Of a stretch of DNA of 64,000 nucleotides, positions 36,915 to 46,306 are shown piece by piece. This DNA is from Candidatus Limnocylindrales bacterium (lineage in GTDB: Bacteria > Desulfobacterota > Binatia > UBA1149 > CAITLU01). Made by a program: the position numbers and the translations under genes. The notes beneath the pieces were generated by a model, which saw nothing but the letters and a program-made list of their open reading frames with translations, was not told the origin of the DNA and searched no databases. The stretch lies in the NCBI GenBank assembly GCA_035626395.1, contig DASPNR010000002.1:374501-438500 (forward strand). Reading direction: 5' to 3'. The first letter of the stretch is position 1, and the number at the start of each line of letters is the position of its first letter.

Positions 36915-38666
36915 CTACTCTCCCTTGCCGGTTTCCTCGCGACTACCGCGCCGCGCCAGCTTTTCTTGGATCATATCGCCCAAGGTGACGCTACCCCCGC
37001 GGCCACTGCCCGAGGCCTCCGAGGACATGTAGGCCCGCATCTCCTCCTTCTCGGCCGACTGCATCAGCGACCGGATGGACAGCGAGATGCGGCGCTCGCG
37101 GATATCGACCTGGGTCACCTCGGCCTCGATCTGCTGGCCGGGCTGGAAGAGGTCGCGCGGGTTCTCGACCCGCTCGCGGCCGATCTGGGAAACGTGGACC
37201 AGGCCCTCGACGCCCTCCTCCAGCTCCACGAACACGCCGAAGTCGGCGATGTTGGTGACCTTGCCGTGGATGCGCGTGCCGACCGGATAGCGCTCGTTCA
37301 TGCGGCGCCACGGGTCTTCGGTCAACTGCTTGAGGCCGAGCGAGAGGCGTTCGTTCGGGATGTCGATGCCGAGGACGACGCACTCGAGCTCGTCGCCCTT
37401 CTTCACCATCTCCGAAGGATGATGGACCTTCTTGGTCCAGTGCATGTCGGAGATGTGCACCAGCCCGTCGATGCCTTCCTTGACGTTGACGAACACGCCG
37501 AAGTCGGTGACCGAGGTGACCTTGCCCTTGACGCGCGTTCCCACCGGATGCTCGATCGGCAGCATCTCCCAGGGATTGGGCGTCACCTGCTTCAGGCCCA
37601 GCGAGATGCGCCGGTTCTCGGGATCCAGCGACAGCACGACCACGTCGACTTCGTCGCCGACGCTGAGCACCTGCGAAGGATGCGTGACGCGTTTGGTCCA
37701 GCTCATCTCCGAGACGTGCACGAGGCCCTCGATTCCGTCTTCGATTTCGACGAACGCGCCGTAGTCGGTCAGGCTGACGACCTTGCCGTGCACGCGGCTG
37801 CCCGGGAAGAGACGGTCGGCAACCGTCAGCCAAGGATCCTCGCTGAGCTGCTTGAGCCCGAGCGAGATGCGATGCGAGGTCGGGTCGTACTTGAGAACGA
37901 CCACGCGGATGACTTCGCCCGGCTTGACGACTTTGGAAGGATGGCTGACGCGTCCCCAGCTCATGTCGGTGACGTGCAGCAGGCCGTCGATGCCGCCGAG
38001 GTCGACGAAGGCGCCGTAGTCGGTGACGTTCTTGACGGTGCCTTCGAGGATGACGCCTTCTTCGAGAACCTTGAGGGTCTCCGCGCGCATGACCTCCTGC
38101 TCCTTCTCGAGCAGGGCCTTGCGGGAGACGACGACGTTGCCGCGGGCGCGGTTGAACTTGAGAATGGAGAACTGGGTGGTCTCTCCGATGTAGCGATCCA
38201 GGCTGCGGGTGGGACGGGTATCGACATGGGAGCCGGGCAGAAACGCGAACACTCCCACATCCACTTTGAGGCCGCCCTTGACGCGGCCGACTACGGTGCC
38301 TGTGACCGAGCCGCCGGAATTGTAGGCTTCCTCGATGGCCTTCCACACGACGTTCTGGCGGGCGCGCTGGAAGGACAGGTGCATCTCACCGCCGTCGCCG
38401 CCGGTGGACTCCACGTAGACATCGACCTCCTGACCTTCCTTGACGAGCAGGTTGCCCTGGCGGTCCTGGAACTCCGAGATCGGGATCATCCCTTCGGACT
38501 TGTATCCGATGTCGACGGTGACCATCTCGTTGTCGATCGACACGATATGGCCTTTGACGATCTCGCCCTGCTGAACGGGACGGACCGAGGCTTCGAACAT
38601 GTCTGAGAAGCTCTCCGACGCTGCGTCGCGCTGGGTCATCTCATGCTGGGCCTTCTCCTGCTGCAT
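36915..38666 (-). CDS. rpsA: 30S ribosomal protein S1
   Basis: 583 residues with six S1 RNA-binding domains, as in Proteobacteria; repeated signatures include VTDYGAFVDLGGIDGLLHVTD, LTDYGAFVEIEDGIEGLVHV and VTDFGVFVNVKEGIDGLVHI. It binds mRNA on the 30S subunit and helps initiation. The start at 38666 was chosen because GGAGG lies 11 nt upstream and it gives the usual length; ATGs at 38741, 38717 and 38639 share the frame. It lies between cmk and ihfB in the classic order. Confidence 0.96.
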   Translation of the reverse strand: MQQEKAQHEMTQRDAASESFSDMFEASVRPVQQGEIVKGHIVSIDNEMVTVDIGYKSEGMIPISEFQDRQGNLLVKEGQEVDVYVESTGGDGGEMHLSFQRARQNVVWKAIEEAYNSGGSVTGTVVGRVKGGLKVDVGVFAFLPGSHVDTRPTRSLDRYIGETTQFSILKFNRARGNVVVSRKALLEKEQEVMRAETLKVLEEGVILEGTVKNVTDYGAFVDLGGIDGLLHVTDMSWGRVSHPSKVVKPGEVIRVVVLKYDPTSHRISLGLKQLSEDPWLTVADRLFPGSRVHGKVVSLTDYGAFVEIEDGIEGLVHVSEMSWTKRVTHPSQVLSVGDEVDVVVLSLDPENRRISLGLKQVTPNPWEMLPIEHPVGTRVKGKVTSVTDFGVFVNVKEGIDGLVHISDMHWTKKVHHPSEMVKKGDELECVVLGIDIPNERLSLGLKQLTEDPWRRMNERYPVGTRIHGKVTNIADFGVFVELEEGVEGLVHVSQIGRERVENPRDLFQPGQQIEAEVTQVDIRERRISLSIRSLMQSAEKEEMRAYMSSEASGSGRGGSVTLGDMIQEKLARRGSREETGKGE

Positions 38667-38761
38667 CAAAAAGGAATCCTCCGGTTGATTGACGCCCGAA
38701 CGGGCAACCACCTGCATAACGCGCTGCGGCTGCCAGTTCAAGGGAACGGCAGGATTTACGC

Positions 38762-39466
38762 CTACTTCGACGACGAGCGGCGCAGCGCGACCTCGGCGAG
38801 AATTTTGGACACGACCTGATCGATCTCGAGCCTGGTGGTGTCGAGAACGACCGCATCGGGCGCGGCTGCAAGTGGAGCGACGGGCCTGGTGCTGTCACGC
38901 CGGTCCCTTTCTGCCATTTCGCGCGCCACGGTGGCCGCGGCGGCGTCACCCGACTGCTTCGCGGCCAGCTCGAGGCTGCGCCGGCGCGCCCTTTCCTCGG
39001 GATCGGCATCGAGGAAAACCTTCAGGTCGGCATCGGGAAAGATGACGGTGCCGATGTCGCGGCCCTCGACGACCGTGCCCGGAGGATGCGCCGCATTCCT
39101 TTGCCATTCCACAAGCAGCCGGCGCACCGTGGGGCACGCCGAGCTCTTGGACGCCGCCTGGCTGATTTCGGGGGCACGGATTCTGTCGGTGACGTCGCGT
39201 CCGTTGAGAAGAAAGCGGCGGCCGCGCTCGATCGATTCCACCTTGATGCGCGCGACGAGCTCGCCGAGCGCAGCGTCGTCGTCGAGCGCCACACCGTCTT
39301 CGAGCGCCGCCACGGCCACGCAGCGATACAGAGCGCCCGAGTCGAGGTAGCCGAAGCCGAGCGCGTCCGCCACGCGCTGGGCGGTCGTCGACTTGCCCGC
39401 ACCGGCCGGGCCGTCCAGTGCGATCAGGAACCCGCGCTGCGCCTCGTGCGATGATGGTTCGCTCAT
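38762..39466 (-). CDS. cmk: cytidylate kinase
   Basis: 234 residues. Phosphorylates CMP and dCMP to the diphosphates. P-loop ALDGPAGAGKSTTAQRVA, substrate-binding YLDSGALYRCVA, RDIGTVIFPDADLKVFLDA and RDRRDSTRPVAPL are all typical. The ATG overlaps the aroA stop by 4 nt, so the gene is translationally coupled to the aromatic amino acid genes. rpsA follows after 95 nt. Confidence 0.96.
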   Translation of the reverse strand: MSEPSSHEAQRGFLIALDGPAGAGKSTTAQRVADALGFGYLDSGALYRCVAVAALEDGVALDDDAALGELVARIKVESIERGRRFLLNGRDVTDRIRAPEISQAASKSSACPTVRRLLVEWQRNAAHPPGTVVEGRDIGTVIFPDADLKVFLDADPEERARRRSLELAAKQSGDAAAATVAREMAERDRRDSTRPVAPLAAAPDAVVLDTTRLEIDQVVSKILAEVALRRSSSK

Positions 39467-40767
39467 GCTCCCAACCTCTCCAGCGACGAGAAGAACTCCG
39501 GAAACGATACGGCAACCGCGCCCGCGTCGTCGAGCATGAGCGGACATCCGGCGGCCGCCGCGCCCACGGTGGCGGCCATCGCGATGCGATGATCGCCGCG
39601 GGTGGCAATCGCGCCGCCTTCGCTTTGCACGCGCAGATGCGCCGGCTGACCGTGGATGATCATTCCGTCTTCGCGCTCCTCCACCTGCACGCCCAGCGTC
39701 CTCAGCAGCGCCGCCGTCGTGGCGATCCGATCGCTTTCCTTGACGCGAAGCTCGGATGCGCCCGAAAGCACGGAGGTGCCGTCGGCGAAGGCTGCGGCAA
39801 CGCACAGCAGCGGAAGCTCATCGATGCACGCCGGCACCTCCGGCGCCGTGATCTGGAACGGTCGCAGCGCCGATGCGCGCGCGCGCAGCGTGCCCACGCT
39901 CTCGCCGCCCTGCGTTCCCGTGACCGTTGCGGTGATGTCGGCGCCCATGCGCTGCAGCACGTCCAGGAATCCGGTGCGCGTCGGGTTGAGGCACACCTCC
40001 TCGACCGTCACTTCGCTTCCGGCGATGAGCACCGCGGCCGCGAGCAGGAAGGCGGCCGAGGACGGATCGCCCGCAACCGTCACGTCGCACGCCGACGGCA
40101 CCACGGGCCCGTCGACGCTGACGCGAACGCCGCTGGTGCGCACGGCAACGCCCATGGCCGCGAGCATGTTCTCGGTGTGGTCGCGCGTCTTCTCGGGCTC
40201 CGTGACGCCGGTCGTGCCGGCGGCCTGCAGGCCGGCCAGCAACACCGCGCTCTTGAGCTGTGCGCTGGCCACGGGCAGCACCACGTCGGCGCCGCGGAGC
40301 GCACGGCCCTGCACCGTCAGCGGCGCATGGCCGTCGGTCGTCTCGACGAGGCCGCCCAGGCGGGCCAGCGGCTCGGCCACGCGACGCATCGGCCTTCGCG
40401 ACAGCGACCCATCGCCCGACAGCCTGGCCGTCAGCCCTTCCTGTCCCGCCAGCAGCCCGCACAGAAGCCGCATGGTGGTGCCCGAGTTCTGACAATCGAT
40501 CTCGATACTGCCGCGCGCCAGCTTCATGGCGCGGCCTCGTACACGCACGGCGTCGGCGTCGATGCGCTCGATGGCGGCCCCGAGACGCTGCATGGCCGCC
40601 ATCGTCGACAGCACGTCCTGGCCGCGCGGCAGTCCGCGCACGAGCGCCTCGCCCTCGGCGACGGCATTGAACATGAGCGCGCGATGCCCGATCGACTTGT
40701 CGCCCGGCACGCGCACGCGCCCGCGCAGCGGTCCACGCGCGGCGCCTGCCAGGTGCGAACCGGTCAT
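39463..40767 (-). CDS. aroA: 3-phosphoshikimate 1-carboxyvinyltransferase (EPSP synthase)
   Basis: 434 residues. Sixth step of the shikimate pathway: transfers enolpyruvyl from PEP to shikimate 3-phosphate. Motifs VPGDKSIGHRALMF, CQNSGTTMRLLCGLLAG, AGDPSSAAFLLAAA, ELRVKESDRIATTA and GDHRIAMA are intact. The ATG at 40767 overlaps the tyrA stop by 4 nt. Upstream in-frame codons lie inside tyrA and have no family resemblance. Confidence 0.97.
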   Translation of the reverse strand: MTGSHLAGAARGPLRGRVRVPGDKSIGHRALMFNAVAEGEALVRGLPRGQDVLSTMAAMQRLGAAIERIDADAVRVRGRAMKLARGSIEIDCQNSGTTMRLLCGLLAGQEGLTARLSGDGSLSRRPMRRVAEPLARLGGLVETTDGHAPLTVQGRALRGADVVLPVASAQLKSAVLLAGLQAAGTTGVTEPEKTRDHTENMLAAMGVAVRTSGVRVSVDGPVVPSACDVTVAGDPSSAAFLLAAAVLIAGSEVTVEEVCLNPTRTGFLDVLQRMGADITATVTGTQGGESVGTLRARASALRPFQITAPEVPACIDELPLLCVAAAFADGTSVLSGASELRVKESDRIATTAALLRTLGVQVEEREDGMIIHGQPAHLRVQSEGGAIATRGDHRIAMAATVGAAAAGCPLMLDDAGAVAVSFPEFFSSLERLGA

Positions 40768-41624
40768 CGCGGCAGGTCCCCGCGCAGCTTCTGCGCCTTC
40801 GCGAAGACGGCGCGAAGCCACGTCTCGTCGCCTTCCTCGATGGCCGCCTGCAGCCCTCCCAGCGCAAGCTCCATCTCGCTCAGCGCCTCCAGGATCGGCT
40901 CGCGGTTGGCCGTGATGATGTCCAGCCACATGTCCGCATCGCTGGCGGCCAGACGGGTCATGTCGCGAAAGCCGCCGGCGGCGAGCTGCAGCACGCGATC
41001 GCGATTGGCTGCGTCATCGGCGGCCGCGGCCAACGCGTACGCGACCATCTGCGGCAGATGGCTGCACATCGCCACCGCCTCGTCGTGCTCGGCCGCGTTC
41101 ATCACCACCACTTCGGCGTCGAGCGCGGTCCACATCGCGCGAATGGCGGCGGTCAGGGATTCGGGCGTCGCCGAATCCGGCGTCAGCACGACACGCGCGC
41201 CGCGAAACAGATCGACGTCGGCCGCGCCTGCGCCGCTTTCGGCCTTGCCCGCCATCGGATGCGCGCCAAGAAAGCGGGAGGAAAGGCCGAGGCGCGCCGC
41301 TTCGGCGACGATGGGCGCCTTGACGCTGCCGACGTCGGTGACGGCGCAGTGTGCGGGAAGCAGGTCGGTGAGCTCGCCGAGCTGGCGCAGCGCCGTCTGC
41401 ACGGGCGTGGCCAGCACGACCAGATCCGCATCGGCCACCGCGCTGGCAAGGTGGCTGGTCGTGTCGTCGACCAGACGCCGCGCTCGCGCTGTCTCCAGGT
41501 TGGTCGTGCTGCGGCCCACGCCGGTCGTGCGTGCGAACAGGCCGCGTGCCTTGCCGGCACCGGCAAGGGAGGCACCGAGAAGACCCGTGCCGACCACGAC
41601 ACAGTGGGACCACTGGGCGGTCAT
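40764..41624 (-). CDS. tyrA: prephenate/arogenate dehydrogenase
   Basis: 286 residues. NAD(P)-dependent oxidative decarboxylase of tyrosine synthesis. Rossmann motif VVVGTGLLGASLAGAGKA, DVGSVKAPIV, GAHPMAGKAESG with the catalytic His, then a helical dimerisation domain (HLPQMVAYALAAA, GFRDMTRLAASDADMWLDI). No chorismate mutase or ACT domain is fused; the mutase is supplied by the PheA protein encoded at 49.6 kb. Both ends overlap neighbours by 4 nt. Confidence 0.94.
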   Translation of the reverse strand: MTAQWSHCVVVGTGLLGASLAGAGKARGLFARTTGVGRSTTNLETARARRLVDDTTSHLASAVADADLVVLATPVQTALRQLGELTDLLPAHCAVTDVGSVKAPIVAEAARLGLSSRFLGAHPMAGKAESGAGAADVDLFRGARVVLTPDSATPESLTAAIRAMWTALDAEVVVMNAAEHDEAVAMCSHLPQMVAYALAAAADDAANRDRVLQLAAGGFRDMTRLAASDADMWLDIITANREPILEALSEMELALGGLQAAIEEGDETWLRAVFAKAQKLRGDLPR

Positions 41625-42721
41625 CGGCTGCGCTCCGCCATCACGGCGCCGATTCCGTCGATGGCTCGCTCGTCCTCTTCACGGGTTCCGAGCGTGATGC
41701 GGACGTGATCGGGAAAGCCGTAGGCGTCCATCGGACGGACGATGATGCCGCGTCGCACCAGTGCGTCCGTCATTGCCGCACCGGCGCCGACCCTGACCAG
41801 CAGGAAGTTGGCCTGGCTCGGAACGTATTCGACGTCCATCGCGGCAAGCGCCGCGTACCAGCGCCGGCGGCTCTCGTGCACGAGAGCGCGCGAGGCCTGC
41901 ACGTGTTCCTCGTCGTCGAGCGCGGCCGTGGCCGCGACCTGTGCCAGCAGATTGACGTTGAACGGCTGACGCAGCCGCGAGAGCCCGTCCATCATCTCCA
42001 GCGATCCGACGCCGTAGCCGATCCGCAGACCCGCCAGCCCGTAGATTTTGGAGAAGGTGCGCGAAACGACCAGACCAGGATGCGCATCGATGTAGCGCAG
42101 GCCGTCCGGGTATTCGGGGTCCTCGACGAATTCGAAGTACGCTTCGTCCAGCACGACCGCCACGGTCTCGGGGACCGATGCAAGGAAGCGTTCCCACTGG
42201 CTGCGGCGAAAGATCGTGCCGGTCGGATTGTTGGGATTGGCCAGGAAGACGACGCGCGTGCGAGGGCCGATGCGGCCGGCGATCGCGTCGAGGTCGTGCT
42301 CGAAGCCGTGCGCCGGCACCGCAACCGGAGTGGCGCCGACGGCGATCGTCACCAGCGGATAGACCAGGAACGCGTCGGCCGAGAAGACCACTTCGTCGCC
42401 CGGGCCGGCGAGCATGCGGCAGACCAGCTCGAGAACTTCGTTGGAGCCATTGCCGAAAACGATGCGCCGGGGGTCGACGCCGATCCTGCCCGCCATCTTC
42501 TCCGTCAGCACGACCGCACCGCCGTCGGGATAGCGATGGATATCGTCGATCGCCTCGCGCAGCGCCGCCAGCGCACGTGGCGACGGACCGAGCGCGTTCT
42601 CGTTGGACGCGATCTTGATCGATCCGTGGATGCCCAGCTCGCGCTCCACCTCTTCGATGGGACGGCCCGGCTTGTACGGTGTCAGCGAACGGATGCGCTC
42701 TGGAATGACGGGCCCTGGCAC
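41621..42721 (-). CDS. hisC: histidinol-phosphate aminotransferase family protein
   Basis: 366 residues. Class-I/II PLP aminotransferase of the HisC family: IKIASNENALGPSPRA, HRYPDGGA, VFLANPNNPTGTIF, VVLDEAYFEFV and SRTFSKIYGLAGLRIGYG with the PLP Lys. In this position (pheA-hisC-tyrA-aroA in related genomes) it usually also transaminates prephenate or phenylpyruvate, so a dual histidine/aromatic role is likely. GTG start without a good ribosome site. A perfect CGCTAGCTAGCG palindrome lies directly upstream. It is now the first gene of the run, pheA being 7 kb away. Confidence 0.93.
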   Translation of the reverse strand: MPGPVIPERIRSLTPYKPGRPIEEVERELGIHGSIKIASNENALGPSPRALAALREAIDDIHRYPDGGAVVLTEKMAGRIGVDPRRIVFGNGSNEVLELVCRMLAGPGDEVVFSADAFLVYPLVTIAVGATPVAVPAHGFEHDLDAIAGRIGPRTRVVFLANPNNPTGTIFRRSQWERFLASVPETVAVVLDEAYFEFVEDPEYPDGLRYIDAHPGLVVSRTFSKIYGLAGLRIGYGVGSLEMMDGLSRLRQPFNVNLLAQVAATAALDDEEHVQASRALVHESRRRWYAALAAMDVEYVPSQANFLLVRVGAGAAMTDALVRRGIIVRPMDAYGFPDHVRITLGTREEDERAIDGIGAVMAERSR

Positions 42722-42722
42722 G

Positions 42723-42734
42723 CGCGCTAGCTAG
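42723..42734. repeat. 12-bp perfect palindrome at operon edge
   Basis: CGCTAGCTAGCG directly abuts the hisC GTG start and marks the border between the aromatic operon and the accessory block. It contains two CTAG tetranucleotides, generally rare in such genomes. Function unknown; it might be an operator, a recombination scar or chance. The rest of the gap to 42994 shows only the ribosome binding site of the protease gene. Confidence 0.4.
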
Positions 42735-42994
42735 CGGGAACGGGGGTGAATCGCCACCTTCTCCTGTTGCAAAGCCGCGTCATGCGGTTGCCGGCGTCGA
42801 TGCGACGACGTGCACCGCCTCCCAAACACCGCGAGCACCCTCATCGCTGTGCGTAAGCAGCGTCATCATCGAACGCGGATCGCGAAACCGCATTGCGAGC
42901 CGAGCCGGCCGATCGCAACGTGGATGAACTTCCAAACCCTGCTCGACTCACGATGACCGGGGACGCTTCGGTTTCCCCAAGGAGGTTCGCAACG

Positions 42995-43873
42995 ATGAAT
43001 CGACCTTCCCACACACATGTGTGGAACGCTGCGCTGGCCGTGACGGCCTGCGCACCTCTTGCTGCTGTCGCACTGGCTCCGAACGCAACGGCGGGACTGC
43101 TGAGCTCCGTCACTTCGGCAGCCCCTGATCTGAACTGGACGCTCGGAGGCCACCGTGTGCATCTGATCGAAGTCCCGGCCGCGGCTCCCGTCGGCGCCGG
43201 ACCGTGTGCCGGCGTAAGGCCGGGCGCCATCGTTGAAAGCGACACCGGACAGTGCACGTTCAATTTCCTCTTCACCGGAAGCGACGGCGCCACGTACATG
43301 GGCACCGCCGGCCACTGCATCCTCGGCGAATCACCGGTTGGCGGCGATGTCGGCGAAGAGACGTGGCCGGTGGGCGAAGGTCCCGAAGCCCGTGATTCCA
43401 CGGGCGCCCGGATCGGCGAATTCACCTACGCGATCCTCGAGGACCCCAAGGACTTCGCTCTGGTTCTGCTGGATCCAGGCGTGGCCGCCAATGCGCAGAT
43501 GTGTCACTTCGGCGGACCGACCGGCATCAACGACGATCGGACGTCGAACCCGGTGTTGCTGCATCACTTCGGCAACGGCCTCGCCATCGGCAGCGTGCTG
43601 CCGGCTCGCACGCACGTGGCCACGGGAATGCCTCATTCCGACCATGTGTTCGCCGACGGCGCCGCCCTTCCCGGCGACTCGGGCAGCGGCGTGATCAGCG
43701 AGGACGGCCGCGCCGTCGGCGTGCTCGTCACCGTCGGCGTTCATCTGGGCGGCATCGGGACGGCAGGCGTCGATGCCGGCGTCGTCGGCATCACGCGCCT
43801 GACGCCGCAGGTCGAGCGCGCCGAGCAAGTGCTCGGCATCGATCTGACGCTGGCGCCGGCGCCGGCCTTGTAG
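42995..43873 (+). CDS. exported chymotrypsin-like (S1) serine protease
   Basis: 292 residues. The N-terminus has a long signal peptide (VWNAALAVTACAPLAAVALAPNATA). The catalytic triad can be placed: His in GTAGHCIL, Asp in PKDFALVLLD and Ser in LPGDSGSGVIS, the trypsin-type GDSGSG. Four Cys residues in the mature part could form two disulfides. Substrate pocket residues cannot be judged. The ATG has AGGAGG at 9 nt, among the best ribosome sites in the window. It is divergent from hisC and followed by a strong hairpin. An extracellular degradative role is plausible. Confidence 0.85.
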   Translation: MNRPSHTHVWNAALAVTACAPLAAVALAPNATAGLLSSVTSAAPDLNWTLGGHRVHLIEVPAAAPVGAGPCAGVRPGAIVESDTGQCTFNFLFTGSDGATYMGTAGHCILGESPVGGDVGEETWPVGEGPEARDSTGARIGEFTYAILEDPKDFALVLLDPGVAANAQMCHFGGPTGINDDRTSNPVLLHHFGNGLAIGSVLPARTHVATGMPHSDHVFADGAALPGDSGSGVISEDGRAVGVLVTVGVHLGGIGTAGVDAGVVGITRLTPQVERAEQVLGIDLTLAPAPAL

Positions 43874-43888
43874 CCAGCGCCTGCGCAA

Positions 43889-43927
43889 GGCGGCGGCGGC
43901 GTGCTCGGGAGGCACGCCGTCGCCGCC
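43889..43927 (+). terminator. GC-rich hairpin after the protease gene
   Basis: A 16-bp stem with a single G-U pair and a 7-nt loop (arms 43889-43904 and 43912-43927) begins 16 nt after the protease stop. It lacks a T-tract, so it would be a U-less terminator or an mRNA 3'-end stabiliser. It separates the protease gene from cstA. Confidence 0.55.
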
Positions 43928-44000
43928 ATGCTCCCAAGCCCCGCCGACCTTCGTGCGCGCGCGCCTCGACCACGGCCAGCGCGTCGGTAACAATCGCGCG

Positions 44001-46040
44001 ATGAATCGCATCGCTTCGACCCTGGGATGGCTGCTGGTAGCGGCGTTCGGCGCCGGCGGCCTTGCGTACGTGGCCCTGCACCGCGGCGAGAGCGTCTCGA
44101 GCCTGTGGTTCCTGATCGCGGGCCTGTGCGTCTACGCCATCGGCTACCGCTACTACTCGGCCTTCCTGGCGTCGCGCGCGCTGATGCTCGACGACTCGCG
44201 GCCGACGCCCGCGCACCGGCTAGCCGACGGCCGCGATTTCGTTCCCACCAATCGCTGGGTCGTCTTCGGGCATCACTTCGCCGCCATCGCCGGGCCGGGG
44301 CCCCTGGTCGGTCCGATCCTGGCGGCACAGTTCGGCTACCTGCCCGGCGCGCTCTACATCGTCATCGGAGTCGTCCTCGGCGGCGCGGTGCAGGACTTCA
44401 CCGTGCTGGTCGGGTCGATGCGCCGCGGCGGCCGCAGCCTGGGTCAGATCGTGCGCGACGAGATCGGACCGGTCGGCGGCGCGGCAGCGCTGATCGGCGT
44501 CCTGGCGATCATGCTGATCCTCATCGGCGTGCTTGGCCTGGTGGTCACCAACGCGATGTTCGGCAGCCCCTGGGGAACGTTCACGATCGCGATGACGATT
44601 CCGATCGCCCTGGCCATGGGCGTGTACATGACCAGCATCCGTCCCGGACACGTGCTGGAAGCGTCGCTCGGCGGGCTGGCGCTGACGCTGCTGGCGGTCT
44701 GGGGCGGCCGCTTCATCCACGAGCACGAGACGCTGCGCGTCTTCTTCGATCTGTCCAAGACGCAGATTGCCGTCAGCCTGATCATCTACGGGTTCACGGC
44801 GAGCGTCCTGCCGGTGTGGCTGCTGCTCGCGCCGCGCGACTACCTGTCGGCGTTCATCAAGATCGGCACGGTGGCGCTGCTGGCGCTCGGGCTGCTGTGG
44901 GTACGGCCGGACGTTCACATGCCGGCGCTGACGCAGTTCATCGACGGCACCGGCCCCGTCTTTGCCGGAAAGCTGTTCCCCTTCTGCTTCATCACCATCG
45001 CCTGCGGCGCGATCTCCGGATTCCACTCGCTCATCGCCAGCGGCACCACACCCAAACTGCTGGATCGCGAGAGCGATGCCCGCTTCATCGGCTACGGCGC
45101 CATGCTGATGGAGAGCTTCGTGGCCCTCATGGCATTGATGGCGGCCACCGTGATGGACCCGGGCGTCTACTTCGCCATGAACGCGCCCGCTGCGCTTCTC
45201 GGCAGCACCGCCACCGAAGCGGCGGCGAGGATCGCCAGCTGGGGCTTCACGCTCGATCCGGCGGGGTTCGAGGAGCTGACGCGGCAGGTCGGCGAGTCGA
45301 CGCTGCTGTCGCGCACCGGAGGAGCGCCGACGCTGGCGGTGGGAATGGCCGAGATCTTCTCGAGCGCGCTAGGCGGTCCCGCTTTCAAGGGCCTCTGGTA
45401 CCACTTCGCCATCATGTTCGAGGCGTTGTTCATCCTGACGACCCTCGATGCGGGCACGCGCGTCGGCCGCTTCATGATGCAGGACGCGCTCGGCAACCTC
45501 TGGGAGCCGCTCGGGCGCACCTCGTCGCTGCCGGCCAACGTCTTCTCCTCGGCGCTGATCGTGGGCGGCTGGGGCTACTTCCTCTATCAAGGCGTGGTCG
45601 ATCCTCTCGGCGGCATCAACTCGCTCTGGCCGCTGTTCGGCATCGCCAACCAGTTGCTGGCCGCCACGGCGCTGGCCGCCGTCACAACGATCTTCATCAA
45701 GTCGTCCCGCCCTGCGTACGCGCTCGTGACGCTGATCCCGCTGCTGTGGCTGCTGGTGGTGACGATGACGGCGGGCTTCCAGAAGATCTTTTCGGCGGAT
45801 ACGCGCATAGGATTTCTCGCGCAGGCCGCGCACCTGTCGGCGCAGCTCGAGAGCGGGAGCGTCGCCGCCGACAAGCTCGCGCAGACGCAGGCGGTGATCT
45901 TCAACAATCGCCTGGATGCCGTCGTCACCGCAGTGTTCATGGCGCTTGTCACCATCGTCGTCGTCGATGCCGCACGCGTGTGGTGGAAGACGCTGTCGCG
46001 GCCGCGCCTGGCCGCCGGTCTGGAGGAGGCGCGCGCATGA
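44001..46040 (+). CDS. cstA: CstA-family carbon starvation protein / pyruvate transporter
   Basis: 679 residues with about 16 membrane segments. Family motifs are YRYYSAFLASRALMLDD, PTNRWVVFGHHFAAIAGPGPLVGP, LGGAVQDFTVLVGSMRRGG, FHSLIASGTTPKLLDRESD and LFGIANQLLAATALAA. CstA proteins import pyruvate (and peptides in some reports) during carbon limitation. The stop overlaps the start of a small gene by 4 nt, the place where YbdD/YjiX is normally found. Upstream the ribosome site is weak. Confidence 0.95.
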   Translation: MNRIASTLGWLLVAAFGAGGLAYVALHRGESVSSLWFLIAGLCVYAIGYRYYSAFLASRALMLDDSRPTPAHRLADGRDFVPTNRWVVFGHHFAAIAGPGPLVGPILAAQFGYLPGALYIVIGVVLGGAVQDFTVLVGSMRRGGRSLGQIVRDEIGPVGGAAALIGVLAIMLILIGVLGLVVTNAMFGSPWGTFTIAMTIPIALAMGVYMTSIRPGHVLEASLGGLALTLLAVWGGRFIHEHETLRVFFDLSKTQIAVSLIIYGFTASVLPVWLLLAPRDYLSAFIKIGTVALLALGLLWVRPDVHMPALTQFIDGTGPVFAGKLFPFCFITIACGAISGFHSLIASGTTPKLLDRESDARFIGYGAMLMESFVALMALMAATVMDPGVYFAMNAPAALLGSTATEAAARIASWGFTLDPAGFEELTRQVGESTLLSRTGGAPTLAVGMAEIFSSALGGPAFKGLWYHFAIMFEALFILTTLDAGTRVGRFMMQDALGNLWEPLGRTSSLPANVFSSALIVGGWGYFLYQGVVDPLGGINSLWPLFGIANQLLAATALAAVTTIFIKSSRPAYALVTLIPLLWLLVVTMTAGFQKIFSADTRIGFLAQAAHLSAQLESGSVAADKLAQTQAVIFNNRLDAVVTAVFMALVTIVVVDAARVWWKTLSRPRLAAGLEEARA

Positions 46041-46246
46041 ATGCGAGGAACCGGCGGCTGCATACGGCCAGGGCAATGCAGCGGATCCGGCACGGTGCGG
46101 CCGCGCTTCGAATGTTCGTGCAGGGCTTCGTCGGCGTGGCGGGCGCAACTATTGCACCGCCCGCCGCCGGCGACCCCAAGCTCGACGCCCGCGGCACGCG
46201 CCGTACCCTGGAACAGACTGCGGCGCGCCGGGGGCGCTGTTGCTGA
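46037..46246 (+). CDS. small YbdD/YjiX-like (DUF466) protein, divergent
   Basis: 69 residues, starting by ATGA overlap with cstA. YbdD-family proteins are short, basic, follow cstA and end in a conserved RCC; this one has the basic amphipathic N-terminal stretch IRHGAAALRMFVQGFVGVAG and ends RRGRCC. However, the central Tyr/His-Pro/Phe segment of the family is missing, replaced by TIAPPAAGDPKLDARGTRR. Either the protein is a divergent version or the middle has been scrambled by compensating indels. The position and the terminal motif support a real gene. Confidence 0.55.
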   Translation: MNARNRRLHTARAMQRIRHGAAALRMFVQGFVGVAGATIAPPAAGDPKLDARGTRRTLEQTAARRGRCC

Positions 46247-46306
46247 GCGGACCCGGCGTGAATGAACCTGCCGGCCGAGGTGTCTCTTGGCCAAGGCAGC
46301 GATCTC

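Noticed and set aside
46262-46306. Upstream ATG for the Fpg/Nei gene
   Set aside because: Catalysis needs Pro directly after the initiator Met, which is met only by the ATG at 46307.
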